Shown: positions 17,689 to 27,553 of the stretch, piece by piece
How positions within the stretch are numbered: the first letter of the stretch is position 1
Layout of the letters: each line of letters starts with the position of its first letter
Assembly (NCBI RefSeq): GCF_030411995.1
Contig: NZ_JASNRC010000004.1
Location: 93,711 to 157,710, forward strand
Direction of reading: 5' to 3'
Length of the DNA: 64,000 bases
Source of the DNA: Massilia sp. YIM B02769
GTDB taxonomy: Bacteria; Pseudomonadota; Gammaproteobacteria; Burkholderiales; Burkholderiaceae_D
The notes under the pieces: generated by a model
What the model was told of the DNA's origin: nothing
Database searches by the model: none
Seen by the model: the letters and a program-made list of their open reading frames with translations, nothing else
Program-made: the position numbers and the translations under genes

Positions 17689-17912
17689 ATCAGTGACCAC
17701 TTGTCTGTACAGGGAGTGGCCGATTATATCCACTTAGCAAAAAAACAGCAGCTTTCGACTGCGCCTGGCCGGGCAGCGTCGCACCGTCGCCACGCGCCAG
17801 CCGCGCCATCGTCATTGCAACAATTTGCTAACAATAAACTCTTCCTGACCTAATTTTTTCCTGCCGGCTTTTGGTAGCATGCTCGGGTTTATCATCCGGC
17901 TAGGAACGGTTC

Positions 17913-18494
17913 ATGAGTACATTTACGCTGAATATCAACGGCAAGCGCCAGCAAGTCGATGTCGAACCCGATACCCCGCTGCTCTGGGCCTTGCGCGATA
18001 CGCTCGGCCTGGTCGGCGCCAAGTATGGCTGCGGCGCCGGCATGTGCGGCGCCTGCACCGTCCACGTCGACGGCGTACCGACCCGTTCCTGCCTGATGCC
18101 GGTATCGAGCCTCAGCACGCAAAAAATCACCACCATCGAAGGCCTGGACAAGGGGCACCAGCATCCGCTGCAGCAAGCCTGGCAGGAACTCGACGTGCCG
18201 CAGTGCGGCTACTGCCAGTCGGGCCAGATCATGACCGCCTGCGCCCTGCTGAAACAGCACCCGAAGCCGACCGACGCCCAGATCGACGAAGCCATGGCCG
18301 GCAACCTGTGCCGCTGTGCCACCTACACCCGCATCCGCGCCGGCATCCACCGCGCCGCCGAGATCGCCAACGTAGAGCGTGTTAAAAAAACGCCAGGGCA
18401 AGGCGCATCGGCGAAGGCAGTACAACTGTACGACGAGGCGATGCAACGCCGCCATGGAGAATTTTTTAACACGCTCGGAAAGGGCAAGGCATGA
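17913..18494 (+). CDS. iorA: isoquinoline 1-oxidoreductase-type 2Fe-2S subunit
   Basis: Small iron-sulfur subunit of a molybdenum hydroxylase, passing electrons from the Mo site. The plant-type 2Fe-2S motif is [15 protein letters not shown] preceded by AKYGCG, and the second cluster is [12 protein letters not shown] with [13 protein letters not shown]. Relatives are about 150-155 aa; this one has 193 because its last 40 or so residues come from a 100-bp palindromic element (18376-18475). The stop still overlaps the next start as ATGA, so the insertion left the operon coupling intact. Activity of the extended form is uncertain but both clusters lie before the insertion. Confidence 0.9.
   Translation: MSTFTLNINGKRQQVDVEPDTPLLWALRDTLGLVGAKYGCGAGMCGACTVHVDGVPTRSCLMPVSSLSTQKITTIEGLDKGHQHPLQQAWQELDVPQCGYCQSGQIMTACALLKQHPKPTDAQIDEAMAGNLCRCATYTRIRAGIHRAAEIANVERVKKTPGQGASAKAVQLYDEAMQRRHGEFFNTLGKGKA
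18376..18475. repeat. 100-bp palindromic element inserted in the iorA 3' end
   Basis: Ends are inverted: AGCGTGTTAAAAAA at the left and TTTTTTAACACGCT at the right. The centre is GTACAACTGTAC, flanked by GGCGCATCG and CGAGGCGATGC, which pair imperfectly. The element resembles a non-autonomous (MITE-like) or intergenic palindromic unit that I associate with various proteobacteria; that is memory, not a search. It is read in frame as part of iorA. Confidence 0.75.
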
Positions 18495-20722
18495 ACGCGC
18501 CGCTCTCTCCTTCGCGCCGCCGCTTTCTTGGTACAAGCGCCGTCGGCACCGGCGCCCTGGTCATCGGCATGAGCCCGGCCGGCGTGCTGGCCGCGCCAGG
18601 CACCGCAAGCGCAACGGCCTTTACCCCGAACGTTTTCATCACGATCGACCGCAAGGGCATCGTCACCCTGGTGTCGAAGCAGCCGGAAATCGGCCAGGGC
18701 ATCAAGACCTCGCTGCCGATGGTGATCGCCGAGGAACTGGAAATCGACTGGAAGGACGTGCGCATCGTCCAGGGCGACCTGAACCCGGCCTACGGCAGCC
18801 AGGGCGCCGGCGGGTCGACCTCGACGCCGACCAACTACGAGAACTTCCACCGCCTCGGCGCCACCGCGCGTACCGTCCTGGTCCAGGCCGCGGCCCAGAC
18901 CTGGAAGGTGCCGGTCGCCGAATGCAGCGCCGCGCATGGCGCCGTCGTCCACGGCCCCACCAAACGCAAGCTCGGCTACGGCGCCCTGGTGCCGCTGGCC
19001 GCGACCCTGCCGGTGCCGGACGCGGCGCAGGTGCAACTGAAGGACCCGGCTTCGTACAAACTGCTGGGCACGCGCATCGGCGGCGTCGACAACGCGGCGA
19101 TTGTCAGCGGCAAGCCGCTGTTCGGCATCGACATTCAGTTGCCGGGCATGCTGTATGCGGTGTACGCCAAGTGCCCCGTGTTCGGCGGCAAGCCAGTGAG
19201 CGCCAACCTGGATGCGATCAAGGCCATGCCGGGCGTGAAGGATGCCTTCATCATCGAGGGCACCGAGAACCTGAACGGCCTGCGTCCAGGCGTGGCCATC
19301 GTTGCCACCTCCACCTGGGCCGCCTTCAAGGCACGGCGTGCGCTGGAAGTGAAATGGGACGAAGGCATGGGCGCCGGCCACAGCTGGGCCGACTTCGCCG
19401 CCCAGGCCGCGGCCGCCGCCGGCAAACCCGGCACGACCACCCTGCGCAAGGATGGCGACGTGGCCGCCGCCTTTGCCGGCGCCGCGAAACGTGTGGAAGC
19501 CAGCTACGTCTACCCCTTCATTTCGCACGCCAGCATGGAGCCGCAGAACTGCACCGCCTGGTTCAAGCCGGCGGACGGCACGCTGGAACTGTGGGCGCCA
19601 ACCCAGAATCCGGGTGCCGGCCAGGCCCTGGTGACCACCACCTTCGGCATCCCGAAGGAAAAGATCACCCTGTACATCATCCGCAGCGGCGGTGGCTTCG
19701 GCCGGCGCCTGAGCTCGGACTTCATCGTCGAAGCGGCGGCCATCGCCCAGAAAGTCAACGCCCCGGTCAAGCTGACCTGGACCCGCGAAGACGATTTGCA
19801 GCACGACCATTTCCGTCCAGGCGGCTTCCACCACCTGCGCGGCGGCATCGATGCGAACGGCAAGCTGGTCGGCTGGCACAACCACTTCGTCACCTTTGCC
19901 AACCGCGTCGAACGCGAGGGCAAAAGCATCCTGCAGCCGGGCAGCGGCGGCAGCCTGTCGGGCGACGAATTCCCGGGCCGCTGGCTGACCAATTGCCTGC
20001 TGGAACAAACCGCCCTCGAATGCCGCATCCCGATGGGGCCGTGGCGTGCGCCGGGCAGCAGCGTGTTTTCCTGGGTGTTCCACAGCTTCATCGACGAGCT
20101 GGCCCATGCCGGCGGACGCGACCCGATAGCATTCCGCCTGGAGCTGTTGGGCGACAAGGACATCATGCCGGGCAGCGGCGAACGCGGCCAGCCTTACAGC
20201 GTGTCGCGCATGCGCAATGTGCTGAAGGAAGTGGCGGAAAAGTCGGGCTGGGGCAAGAAGAAGTTCGCCAAGGGGCAAGGCGCGGGCGTGGCCTTCCACT
20301 TCAGCCACCGCGGCTACGTGGCCGAGGTGGCCGAGGTCACGGTGTCGAAGGAAGGCCAATTGAGGGTCGACCGCGTGGTGGTGGTCACCGACATCGGCGC
20401 CCAGATCGTCAACCTGAGCGGCGCCGAGAACCAGGTGCAGGGTTCGGTGATTGACGGTTTGTCGACCTTGATGCACCCGGAGCTGAACATCGAGGGGGGC
20501 CGCGTCGTGCAGAGCAACTTCCACGACTACAATTTGCTGCGCATGCCGGATACGCCGGCGAAGATCGACATCCACTTCCTGAAGACGGATTATCCGGTGA
20601 CGGGCCTGGGCGAACCGGTGCTGCCGCCGCTGGCGCCGGCCGTGTGCAATGCGATCTTCGCTGCGACCGGCAAGCGGGTGCGTGAGCTGCCGCTCAGCAA
20701 GACGGACCTGAGCTGGAGCTGA
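18491..20722 (+). CDS. iorB: isoquinoline 1-oxidoreductase-type molybdopterin subunit
   Basis: Large catalytic subunit of an aldehyde/isoquinoline-type molybdenum hydroxylase, 743 aa, the usual size. A Tat signal begins the protein ([20 protein letters not shown]), so the enzyme is exported folded, with cofactor, to the periplasm. Molybdopterin contacts are suggested by [30 protein letters not shown] and [16 protein letters not shown]; the catalytic glutamate is E708 in [12 protein letters not shown]. Coupled by ATGA overlap to iorA. No cytochrome or XdhC-like maturation gene follows. The substrate is unknown: relatives oxidise aldehydes or N-heterocycles. Confidence 0.93.
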   Translation: MNAPLSPSRRRFLGTSAVGTGALVIGMSPAGVLAAPGTASATAFTPNVFITIDRKGIVTLVSKQPEIGQGIKTSLPMVIAEELEIDWKDVRIVQGDLNPAYGSQGAGGSTSTPTNYENFHRLGATARTVLVQAAAQTWKVPVAECSAAHGAVVHGPTKRKLGYGALVPLAATLPVPDAAQVQLKDPASYKLLGTRIGGVDNAAIVSGKPLFGIDIQLPGMLYAVYAKCPVFGGKPVSANLDAIKAMPGVKDAFIIEGTENLNGLRPGVAIVATSTWAAFKARRALEVKWDEGMGAGHSWADFAAQAAAAAGKPGTTTLRKDGDVAAAFAGAAKRVEASYVYPFISHASMEPQNCTAWFKPADGTLELWAPTQNPGAGQALVTTTFGIPKEKITLYIIRSGGGFGRRLSSDFIVEAAAIAQKVNAPVKLTWTREDDLQHDHFRPGGFHHLRGGIDANGKLVGWHNHFVTFANRVEREGKSILQPGSGGSLSGDEFPGRWLTNCLLEQTALECRIPMGPWRAPGSSVFSWVFHSFIDELAHAGGRDPIAFRLELLGDKDIMPGSGERGQPYSVSRMRNVLKEVAEKSGWGKKKFAKGQGAGVAFHFSHRGYVAEVAEVTVSKEGQLRVDRVVVVTDIGAQIVNLSGAENQVQGSVIDGLSTLMHPELNIEGGRVVQSNFHDYNLLRMPDTPAKIDIHFLKTDYPVTGLGEPVLPPLAPAVCNAIFAATGKRVRELPLSKTDLSWS

Positions 20723-20725
20723 TTG

Positions 20726-20859
20726 CGTAGGGTGGACCGGCCACGAGAGGCGGCTATGCCGTCCACGCGTTCAAGCGACGTACACGGTTCGATCCAGTTT
20801 TATTTCGCGAATTGTCGAGCGATCGTTGAACGCGTGGACGGGGAACCCGTCCACCCTAC
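20726..20859. repeat. inverted pair of GTAG-footed hairpins (GGAC type)
   Basis: Left unit 20726-20769 has CGTAGGGTGGAC pairing with GTCCACGCG; right unit 20831-20859 has CGCGTGGACGG pairing with CCGTCCACCCTACA. The feet point outwards, and the inner flanks (CGCGTTCAA and TTGAACGCG) are also complementary, so the whole 134 bp can fold as one long hairpin. The TAG in the right foot is the stop codon of the neighbouring minus-strand gene. Confidence 0.85.
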
Positions 20860-21203
20860 AACTGCGTACCGCTACGCTGCGCCGCCGCGTGCGCCGGATC
20901 GTTGTCCTTCGCCCCGTGGTGCTCGAGAATCTGGGCTGCGCGCGCCGCCTGCGCGGCATCCAGCGTGGTGACGGTGATGATGCACTTGCCGATCTCCAGT
21001 CCCGGCGTGTACACATCCTTGTAGTCGGTGCCGCCTTTCACCGCAGGCGAGTCGCCGACCGTGAAATTCGCTTCCGACGGGCCGGCTTCGTCGCCGGTAT
21101 GGCTGATCTCGATACCGTTCGGATCGAATCCTTCGGCCAGCAGCCCGGCACGGGCGCGCTCGGCTTCTTCGACAGTTTCCACTACACGTACGATCTGGTT
21201 CAT
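20856..21203 (-). CDS. hypothetical protein, general-stress-17M-like
   Basis: A 115-aa soluble protein starting MNQIVRVVETVEEAERARAG. The first 30 residues (strand, then helix with a run of Glu and Ala, then LLAEGFDPNGIEIS) look like the half-ferredoxin fold of the general stress protein 17M/YflT group. The next part, GKCIITVTTLDAAQAARAAQILEHHGA, repeats that strand-helix pattern. GGAG lies before the ATG at 21203. The stop codon lies inside the adjacent GTAG hairpin, so the last residues (QRSGTQL) may derive from the junction with the repeat. Function not known. Confidence 0.65.
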   Translation of the reverse strand: MNQIVRVVETVEEAERARAGLLAEGFDPNGIEISHTGDEAGPSEANFTVGDSPAVKGGTDYKDVYTPGLEIGKCIITVTTLDAAQAARAAQILEHHGAKDNDPAHAAAQRSGTQL

Positions 21204-21653
21204 GGTCGCTCCATTGTTACGGTTACAACAACCGTACCAGAATCGGCGCGCCGACGTCGCCCAGTCCAGGACTGCGGCGACGCGGGCCGCGGCCGGCCCC
21301 TTGTCTTCCTTGTATTGATAGACGTGCGCCCGCAAGCAGCCGTCTTCGGTATCCTCGGACGCTGCGCCCGGCCCCGCCGACCTGGTGCTCCGGCCGGTCC
21401 TGCACCAGCGGCGCGGCGGCATCCAGGCTGGCCGGTCTTCTTCCCCCGCACACGCTCGACATCGCGGCGCCGGTCGTCGAATCCGCAGCAAACCGGATGA
21501 GCACATCGTTCAGGCAGCAAATACCGATAGGTACAGCGGCAGGCTGTCCGATTGGCGCTCTCCACCAGCCTGGAATTTAGTACAATCAGGAAATGTTGTG
21601 ACGGCCGACACACTGGGACACATTTGCAATCGCCTGAAACCTCTATAAGAACG
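21204..21653. other. 450-bp gap without a convincing gene
   Basis: Several short frames are open on both strands, none with a ribosome site, consistent composition or recognisable motif. One minus-strand frame contains HVYQYKEDKGPAAARVAAVL, which looks protein-like but has no start and ends at the neighbouring gene; it may be a gene remnant. The right end should hold the promoter of the aminotransferase gene; the last 60 bases are less G+C-rich than the rest. Confidence 0.4.
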
Positions 21654-22808
21654 ATGAAGATCTCACAAAGGATTGCCCATTCCCGGCCACTGGCGACCAC
21701 CGCCATGCATGGCCGCGTCGAAAGCATGCGCCACGCAGGCCAGCAAGTCATCGATTTCTCGATCGCCATTTCGCATTTCCCCGCCCCGGCGAGCGTGCTC
21801 GACGCCGTCGGCACAGCCGTCGACGACGTGCGCACCATGCCCTACACCAGCGTGGTCGGCGCCCATGACGTGCGCGCCCGCCTGTGCGGCAAGCTCGCAC
21901 GCGAGAACGGCGTCAGCGCCCGGCCCGACGAGATCATCGTCACCAACGGCGCCAAGCAGGCCCTGTACGAGGCGCTGTACGCGATGAGCGACCCGGGCGA
22001 CAGCGTCCTGGTCTTCAAGCCGCACTGGCCGGCCTACGTCGCCACCTGCAAGCTGCTCGGGCTGCGCCCGGTGCTGGTCGACCTGCCCGACGAAGTGACC
22101 CCGGCCTTCCTGGCCGCCTGCGAACCGGCGCGCATCGTCATCATCAACAACCCGCACAACCCGACCGGCAAGGTCTACAGCCGCGCCGAACTCGACGCGC
22201 TGCGCGACTGGGTCCAGTCCACCGGCGCCCAGGTGATCGTCGACGAAAGCTACGAGCACCTCTCCTTCGGCCCGGCCCACACCAGCCTCGCCGCCTTGTG
22301 CGACTGGCGCGCGCTCGGCGTGGTGACCATCTTCTCGGCCTCGCAAAGCTACGCCATGATGGGCTGGCGCATCGGCTTCGCGCTGGCGCCGATGCCGCTG
22401 GTGGCGGCCATGCAGACCCTGCAGGGGCCGATCACCGCCGCCGCCTCGCACCTGGCGCAGGTGGCCACCGTCGCCGCGTTCGACGCCGGCGTGCAGCGCC
22501 ACATGATCGACGACTACCGCGAGCGGCGCGACCTGGTCGTGCGCCAGTTCCGCGACCTGCCCTGGATCGTCATGCACAGCCCGGATTCCGGCCCTTACCT
22601 GTGGGGCGACGTGCGCGCCCTGACCGAGGACACGGTCGGCTTCTCGGAAGCCCTGATCGACGAGGAAAGCGTGGCGATCATGCCCGGCGATGCGCTCGGC
22701 GTGCCGGGCTTCATCCGTATCGGCTACATCTCCGACGACATCGCCACGCTGATGGAAGGCGTGCGCCGCGTGATCGCCTTCGGCAACAGGCGGGCCGCGC
22801 AGCGATGA
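21654..22808 (+). CDS. class I aminotransferase-like protein lacking the catalytic lysine
   Basis: Fold-type I aminotransferase relative of 384 aa (usual length about 390). It keeps PLP-pocket features: NGAKQALYEAL, the INNPHNPTGKVYS motif, VIVDESYEHLSFG with Asp and Tyr, and the carboxylate-binding Arg in GFIRIGY. But the Schiff-base motif reads SASQSYAMMGWRIGF, with glutamine (residue 231, codon CAA at 22344-22346) where SFSKxYxMxGWRxG has lysine. Without that lysine normal transamination is not expected, so it may be a sensor or a dead enzyme. It overlaps the following hybrid histidine kinase gene by 4 bp (ATGA), suggesting a shared job. The ribosome site is not obvious. Confidence 0.85.
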   Translation: MKISQRIAHSRPLATTAMHGRVESMRHAGQQVIDFSIAISHFPAPASVLDAVGTAVDDVRTMPYTSVVGAHDVRARLCGKLARENGVSARPDEIIVTNGAKQALYEALYAMSDPGDSVLVFKPHWPAYVATCKLLGLRPVLVDLPDEVTPAFLAACEPARIVIINNPHNPTGKVYSRAELDALRDWVQSTGAQVIVDESYEHLSFGPAHTSLAALCDWRALGVVTIFSASQSYAMMGWRIGFALAPMPLVAAMQTLQGPITAAASHLAQVATVAAFDAGVQRHMIDDYRERRDLVVRQFRDLPWIVMHSPDSGPYLWGDVRALTEDTVGFSEALIDEESVAIMPGDALGVPGFIRIGYISDDIATLMEGVRRVIAFGNRRAAQR

Positions 22809-25039
22809 ACCGGCCCCGCCCATCCTTGCGCCTGAACAGCCTGCGCAGCCGGCTGATGCTGCTGGTCGCGCTGGCGATCCTGCCGCTGGCGATCATGACG
22901 GTCATCGGCGGCATGCGCGAGCGCGAGCAGGCGGTCCAGGCTTCCGAGGAAAACCTGCGCCGCCTGACCAATCTCGCCGCCGCCAACGAAGCCCAGTCGA
23001 TCGAGCGCGCGCGCCAGATCCTGGTCGACCTGGCCAGCGTGCCCGACCTGCTCGGCCCCACGCCCGGCTGCAATGCCCTGCTGGCCGACGTCCTCGACCG
23101 CAACGAGGGTTATGTGAACTTCGGCCTGATCCAGCTGAACGGCGAAGTCAGCTGCAGCGCGGTGCCGATGCTGCACCCGGTGAACCTGGGCGACCGCAGC
23201 CACTTCAAGCGCGCCGTGTCCGAGCGCCGCTTCATCGCCGGCGACTACGTGTTCGGCCGCGTGATCAGGCGCCACACCATCAACCTCACCTACCCGGTGA
23301 TCGACCACAGCGGCAACGTGGCGGCGGTGGTGTTCGCGGCCATGGACCTGGCCGGCCTCGACACCTTCGTCAACGACATCAACCTGCCGCCCGGCTCGGT
23401 GCTGGTGACGGCCGATGCCAACGGCACCATCATCTCGCGCCGCCCCGACCCCGAGCGCTGGTTCGGCACCCGCGTGCCGGCGCGCCTGCGCGAAGCCATG
23501 CACAGCGCGGGCCGGCGCGCCCTGGTGATCCAGGACGACGACGGCGTCGAGCGCCTGCACACCTTTGCCCGCGTCGGCGCCGCCACCCTGTCCGACTACA
23601 CGGTCACGATCGGCATCCCGACCGACATCGTCACCGCCGGCGCGCGCCGCGCCCAGCTGATGTCCCTGGTCGGCCTGGCCGCCACCACCATGCTGGCCCT
23701 GCTGGCGGCCTGGCTGGCCGGCGACGTGCTGATCGTGCAGCGCGTGCGCAAGCTGAAGGACACCGCCACCCGCATCGCCGCCGGCGACCTCGATGCGCGC
23801 TCGGGCATCGCCTACGAGCGCGAGGAGATCGGCCAGCTGGCCGAGGCCCTGGACGGCATGGCCGCGACCCTGCAGAAAAAGGAATCCGCGCGCGGCTTGG
23901 CCGAGCGCGAGCTGCGCGCGGCGGACCAGCGCAAGGACGAGTTCCTGGCGATGCTGGCGCACGAGCTGCGCAACCCGCTGGCGCCGATCAGCACCGGCGC
24001 GCACCTGCTCAAGCTGCTGCACTCGGATAACGCCCAGATCACGCAAACCTGCGCCATCATCGCGCGCCAGGTCGAGCACATGACCGGGCTGGTGGACGAC
24101 CTGCTGGACGTGTCGCGCGTGACGCGCGGCCTGGTCTCGCTGTCGACCGGGGTGCTGGACCTGCGCAAGGTGATCGACGACGCCGCCGAGCAGATCCGCC
24201 CGCTGATCGCCACCCGGCGCCACACCGTGGTGCTCGACCTGCCGCTCGACGCCGCCACCGTGAAGGGCGACCACAAGCGCCTGGTGCAGGTGGTGGCCAA
24301 CCTGCTGAACAACGCCAACAAGTACACGCCCGAGGGCGGCCGCATCGAACTGCGCCTGAGCCAGGAAGACGGCGACTACGTGCTGCGCGTCAGCGACGAC
24401 GGCATCGGCATGGAGCCGCAGCTGGTGGCGCGCGTGTTCGACCTGTTCAGCCAGGCCGAGCGCACCCCGGACCGCTCGCAGGGCGGCCTGGGCCTGGGCC
24501 TGGCGCTGGCCAAGAGCCTGGTCGAGCTGCACGGCGGCAGCGTCCAGGCCGAAAGCGCCGGCCTGGGCAAGGGCAGCACCTTCACGGTGCGCCTGCCGCG
24601 CCATACCCAGGACTTGCCGGTATCGATCGCCCAGAGCCGGGGCCAGGCCACCGCCGCCACGCCCCTGAAGGTGCTGCTGGTCGACGACAACCTGGATGCC
24701 GCCCACACCCTGCAGCTGTTCCTGGGCGCGGCCGGCCACACGGTGGAGGTGGCGTATTGCGGCGCCGACGCGGTGGATGTGGCGCGCGTGTTCGAGCCCG
24801 ACGTCTGCCTGCTCGACATCGGCCTGCCCGACTTCGACGGCAACGAACTGGCGCGCCGCCTGCGCCGCATGCCGCAAGCCACCGGCGCCAGCCTGATCGC
24901 CATGACCGGCTATGGCCGCCAGCAGGACCGCGAGGCGGCGATGGCGGCCGGCTTCGACTTCTACATGGTCAAGCCGGTGAACACGGTGGAATTGTCGGAC
25001 CGGCTGGCGGACATCGCGGCGCAGCAGCATCCGCGCTGA
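22805..25039 (+). CDS. membrane hybrid sensor histidine kinase with receiver domain
   Basis: 744 aa. Transmembrane segment at about 17-36 ([20 protein letters not shown]), a periplasmic dCache-like sensor at about 40-280, a second segment at about 288-308, then HAMP, HisKA with phosphorylated H386 in [14 protein letters not shown], and an HATPase domain with [20 protein letters not shown] and [19 protein letters not shown]. The receiver domain carries D671 in [11 protein letters not shown] and the conserved Lys in YMVKPVN. No separate response regulator follows, so phosphotransfer may stay inside the protein or go to an orphan partner. The start overlaps the aminotransferase-like gene, which implies coexpression. 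Confidence 0.93.
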   Translation: MNRPRPSLRLNSLRSRLMLLVALAILPLAIMTVIGGMREREQAVQASEENLRRLTNLAAANEAQSIERARQILVDLASVPDLLGPTPGCNALLADVLDRNEGYVNFGLIQLNGEVSCSAVPMLHPVNLGDRSHFKRAVSERRFIAGDYVFGRVIRRHTINLTYPVIDHSGNVAAVVFAAMDLAGLDTFVNDINLPPGSVLVTADANGTIISRRPDPERWFGTRVPARLREAMHSAGRRALVIQDDDGVERLHTFARVGAATLSDYTVTIGIPTDIVTAGARRAQLMSLVGLAATTMLALLAAWLAGDVLIVQRVRKLKDTATRIAAGDLDARSGIAYEREEIGQLAEALDGMAATLQKKESARGLAERELRAADQRKDEFLAMLAHELRNPLAPISTGAHLLKLLHSDNAQITQTCAIIARQVEHMTGLVDDLLDVSRVTRGLVSLSTGVLDLRKVIDDAAEQIRPLIATRRHTVVLDLPLDAATVKGDHKRLVQVVANLLNNANKYTPEGGRIELRLSQEDGDYVLRVSDDGIGMEPQLVARVFDLFSQAERTPDRSQGGLGLGLALAKSLVELHGGSVQAESAGLGKGSTFTVRLPRHTQDLPVSIAQSRGQATAATPLKVLLVDDNLDAAHTLQLFLGAAGHTVEVAYCGADAVDVARVFEPDVCLLDIGLPDFDGNELARRLRRMPQATGASLIAMTGYGRQQDREAAMAAGFDFYMVKPVNTVELSDRLADIAAQQHPR

Positions 25040-25139
25040 CGAGGCATCCGTTCCCCCTGCGGACTGCGCACGGTTTGTTGGCAAGAACATGGCAGACCGA
25101 CAATGCCGTATCATCGGGTCTTCTTGAATAGGAGACCCG

Positions 25140-26771
25140 ATGGAATCGGTAAGTGTGGTGCTGGCAATGCTGCTGGCGGTAATCGGCAGCGGCTACCTGG
25201 TGCGCATGCTGCCGTTCGGCCTGCCGCTGCCCCTGGTGCAGATCGGCCTGGGTGCGGTGATTTCCGGTGTATTCGGGCACGGCGTGACGCTCGACCCGGA
25301 GATGTTCTTCCTGCTGTTCCTGCCGCCGCTGCTGTTCCTGGACGGCTGGCGCATCCCGAAGGTCGGCCTGTTCCGCGACAAGGGCACGATCCTCGAACTG
25401 GCCCTCGGCCTGGTGATCTTCACGGTGCTCGGCGCCGGCTTCCTGATCCACTGGCTGGTGCCGTCGATGCCGCTGCCGGTGGCGTTCGCCCTGGCCGCCA
25501 TCGTGGCGCCGACCGACCCGGTGGCGGTGTCGGCGATCACCTCGCGCATCCACGTGCCGCACCGCCTGATGCACATCCTCGAGGGCGAGTCCCTGCTGAA
25601 CGACGCCAGCGGCCTGGTGTGCTTCCGCTTCGCCGTGGCCGCCGCCATGACCGGCGCCTTTTCGCTGGCCAGCGCCTCGCTGACCTTCCTCTGGGTGGCG
25701 CTGGCCGGGATTGCCTGCGGCGTGGCGATCACGGTCGCGGTCTCCTTCGTGCAGCGCGTGATTGGCCAGCGCTTCGGCGAGGAACCCGGTTCGCCGATCC
25801 TGGTCAACCTGCTGCTGCCTTTCGGCGCCTACCTCGTGGCCGAACACATCCACGCCTCCGGCATCCTGGCGGCGGTGGCCGCCGGCGTGACGATGAGCTA
25901 TGTGGAGCTGTCGGGCCGCGCGCTCGCCACCACCCGCGTGCGCCGCGCCGTGGTCTGGGACACGGTGCAGTTTTCCCTGAACGGCGGCATGTTCGTGCTG
26001 CTGGGCGAGCAGCTGCCCGAGATCATCGAACGCGCCCTGCGCCAGGCCGGCCCGGACGCCGCGCTGACGCCGTGGAAGCTGTTCGGCATCGCCCTGCTCA
26101 TCAGCCTGGCGCTGATCGTGCTGCGCCTGGTGTGGGTCTGGGTATCGCTGCGCCTGACGCTGCTGAACGCGCGCCTGCAGGGCCAGAAGACCTACAAGCC
26201 GAATTTCCGCCTGGTGCTGGCCACCTCGCTGGCCGGCGTGCGCGGCGCCATCACCATGGCCGGCGTGCTGACCCTGCCGCTGGCGCTGCCGGGTGGCGCC
26301 GCCTTCCCGGGGCGCGACCTGGCGATCTTCTTTGCCAGCGCGGTGATCATCGTCTCGCTGGTCGTGGCCAGCATCGGCCTGCCGCGCGTGCTGCGCGGGC
26401 TCGAGGTGCCGGAAGAATCGACCGAGGAAGCGCAGGAAGACCTGGCGCGCCACAACGCGGCGGTGGCGGCGATCGCCGCGATCGAACGCGTCGGCCACAC
26501 CCACCTGGGCGACAGCGAACACGCCGACGTGCACGCCAGCGCGGTCGACCACGTGCGCGGCATCTACGAGCACCGTCTGGGGAGCGGCCTGGCGGCAAAC
26601 GAGCCGGCGCGCATCCGGGTGGCGGAGCAGGCCGAACGCGAGTACCGGCTGGCGGCGCTGCAGGCCGAGCGCGAGGCGATCCTGGCGCTCACGCACCAGC
26701 GCAAGGTATCGGACGATATCGCGCGGAAGGTGCTGCGGGAGATCGATCTGGTGGAAGCGCGCTACCGCTGA
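25140..26771 (+). CDS. CPA1-family sodium/proton antiporter
   Basis: Monovalent cation:proton antiporter of 543 aa with about a dozen hydrophobic segments. The transport-core motifs are FLLFLPPLLFLDGW, VAPTDPVAVSAITSR and the GESLLNDASGL motif, whose Asp is the ion-binding residue in NhaP/NHE-type proteins. GVRGAITMAGVLTLPLALP is also typical. The last 120 residues are hydrophilic and charged, probably a cytoplasmic regulatory tail. GGAGACCCG precedes the ATG. The gene stands alone about 100 bp after the kinase gene and probably has its own promoter. Ion preference (Na, K or Li) cannot be told from sequence. Confidence 0.92.
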   Translation: MESVSVVLAMLLAVIGSGYLVRMLPFGLPLPLVQIGLGAVISGVFGHGVTLDPEMFFLLFLPPLLFLDGWRIPKVGLFRDKGTILELALGLVIFTVLGAGFLIHWLVPSMPLPVAFALAAIVAPTDPVAVSAITSRIHVPHRLMHILEGESLLNDASGLVCFRFAVAAAMTGAFSLASASLTFLWVALAGIACGVAITVAVSFVQRVIGQRFGEEPGSPILVNLLLPFGAYLVAEHIHASGILAAVAAGVTMSYVELSGRALATTRVRRAVVWDTVQFSLNGGMFVLLGEQLPEIIERALRQAGPDAALTPWKLFGIALLISLALIVLRLVWVWVSLRLTLLNARLQGQKTYKPNFRLVLATSLAGVRGAITMAGVLTLPLALPGGAAFPGRDLAIFFASAVIIVSLVVASIGLPRVLRGLEVPEESTEEAQEDLARHNAAVAAIAAIERVGHTHLGDSEHADVHASAVDHVRGIYEHRLGSGLAANEPARIRVAEQAEREYRLAALQAEREAILALTHQRKVSDDIARKVLREIDLVEARYR

Positions 26772-26941
26772 ATATCAGCAAATAAACAACGGGGGTCAGG
26801 TCTGCCATCCGGACACGGACTCATGCGTGGCAGGATCGGCGAATCGTCGTCGGCGGCGTGGCGGCTATAGGGGACCGATCCTGTCCGGCACGGTCCCCCG
26901 CTGGCAGGGCAGCCGGGACTGCCCTCGCAACATCTATCGCA

Positions 26942-27139
26942 TCATGGACAAAACGCGAGCACCGTGAAGCAGTTGAGCTCTTCGAAACGGCGGCACGACA
27001 GGCTGTTACCAGTCGTCTGGCAGTCTTCCTTCCAGGCTGCGCACAGGCCGCAATCCGGCTTGATTGCCCACGAACTCATGGAAAAACCCAGCCCCAGTCC
27101 GAACCCCAGTACGCACAAGGCTTTTTTCAAACTAATCAT
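26942..27139 (-). CDS. small exported cysteine-rich protein (65 aa)
   Basis: Precursor of 65 aa with a clear signal peptide (MISLKKALCVLGFGLGLGF, cleavage probably after SSWA). The mature part, about 41 residues, has six cysteines spaced x2, x6, x8, x7, x6, which could make three disulfides. GGGGAAG lies before the ATG at 27139. Base composition is clearly lower in G+C than flanking genes. I do not recognise the family; it could be an antimicrobial or signalling peptide, or a small periplasmic redox partner. No immunity, transporter or maturase gene is next to it, which argues against a classical bacteriocin cluster. Confidence 0.65.
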   Translation of the reverse strand: MISLKKALCVLGFGLGLGFSMSSWAIKPDCGLCAAWKEDCQTTGNSLSCRRFEELNCFTVLAFCP

Positions 27140-27553
27140 GACGCTTCCCCTTCGTTTTATTGGTTGAAGAACGACGAAAGACGAGATACGCGGCGAGCCT
27201 GCCAATGACGCTTCATCCGAAGCAGGCATCGAAGAGCCACTGGCTGAACTCAGCGCTGAGTGTACATATGAATTTTCTGCAGAAGGAAGATTTATTAACA
27301 GATAATGCGTGGCCAATAAAAAAAGCCGAAAAAAATCCTCTGCCTTATGCGTATCAGGTAGAACGCCGTCTCCAAGCGCGCAGCAGGGAGTGAGCCTGCG
27401 CGAGCCGTTGCGCAAGCAGCTCGTGCCAGGTATCGCCAAGCGCAGCCGCCGCTTCAGGAAAGCATGGACGCGGCTACGTTAGGCCCCGTACAGTACGCCC
27501 ACCCCAAACGCGTAACATCGCCCGGTATGCACCACTCCTGACCGGTACAAACG
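27140..27553. other. 414-bp AT-richer intergenic region
   Basis: Between the small exported protein and topoisomerase genes, divergently oriented. The part at about 27260-27360 is unusually AT-rich for this window, with several poly-A tracts (AAAAAAAGCCGAAAAAAA at 27318-27335). I find no open frame with a ribosome site. It should hold promoters for both neighbours; the low G+C suggests acquired or silenced DNA. Confidence 0.45.

Noticed and set aside
26790..26830. GGGGTCAGGTCTGCC stretch reminiscent of common repeat fragments
   Set aside because: Only one such copy in the window and no inverted partner; not supportable as a repeat.
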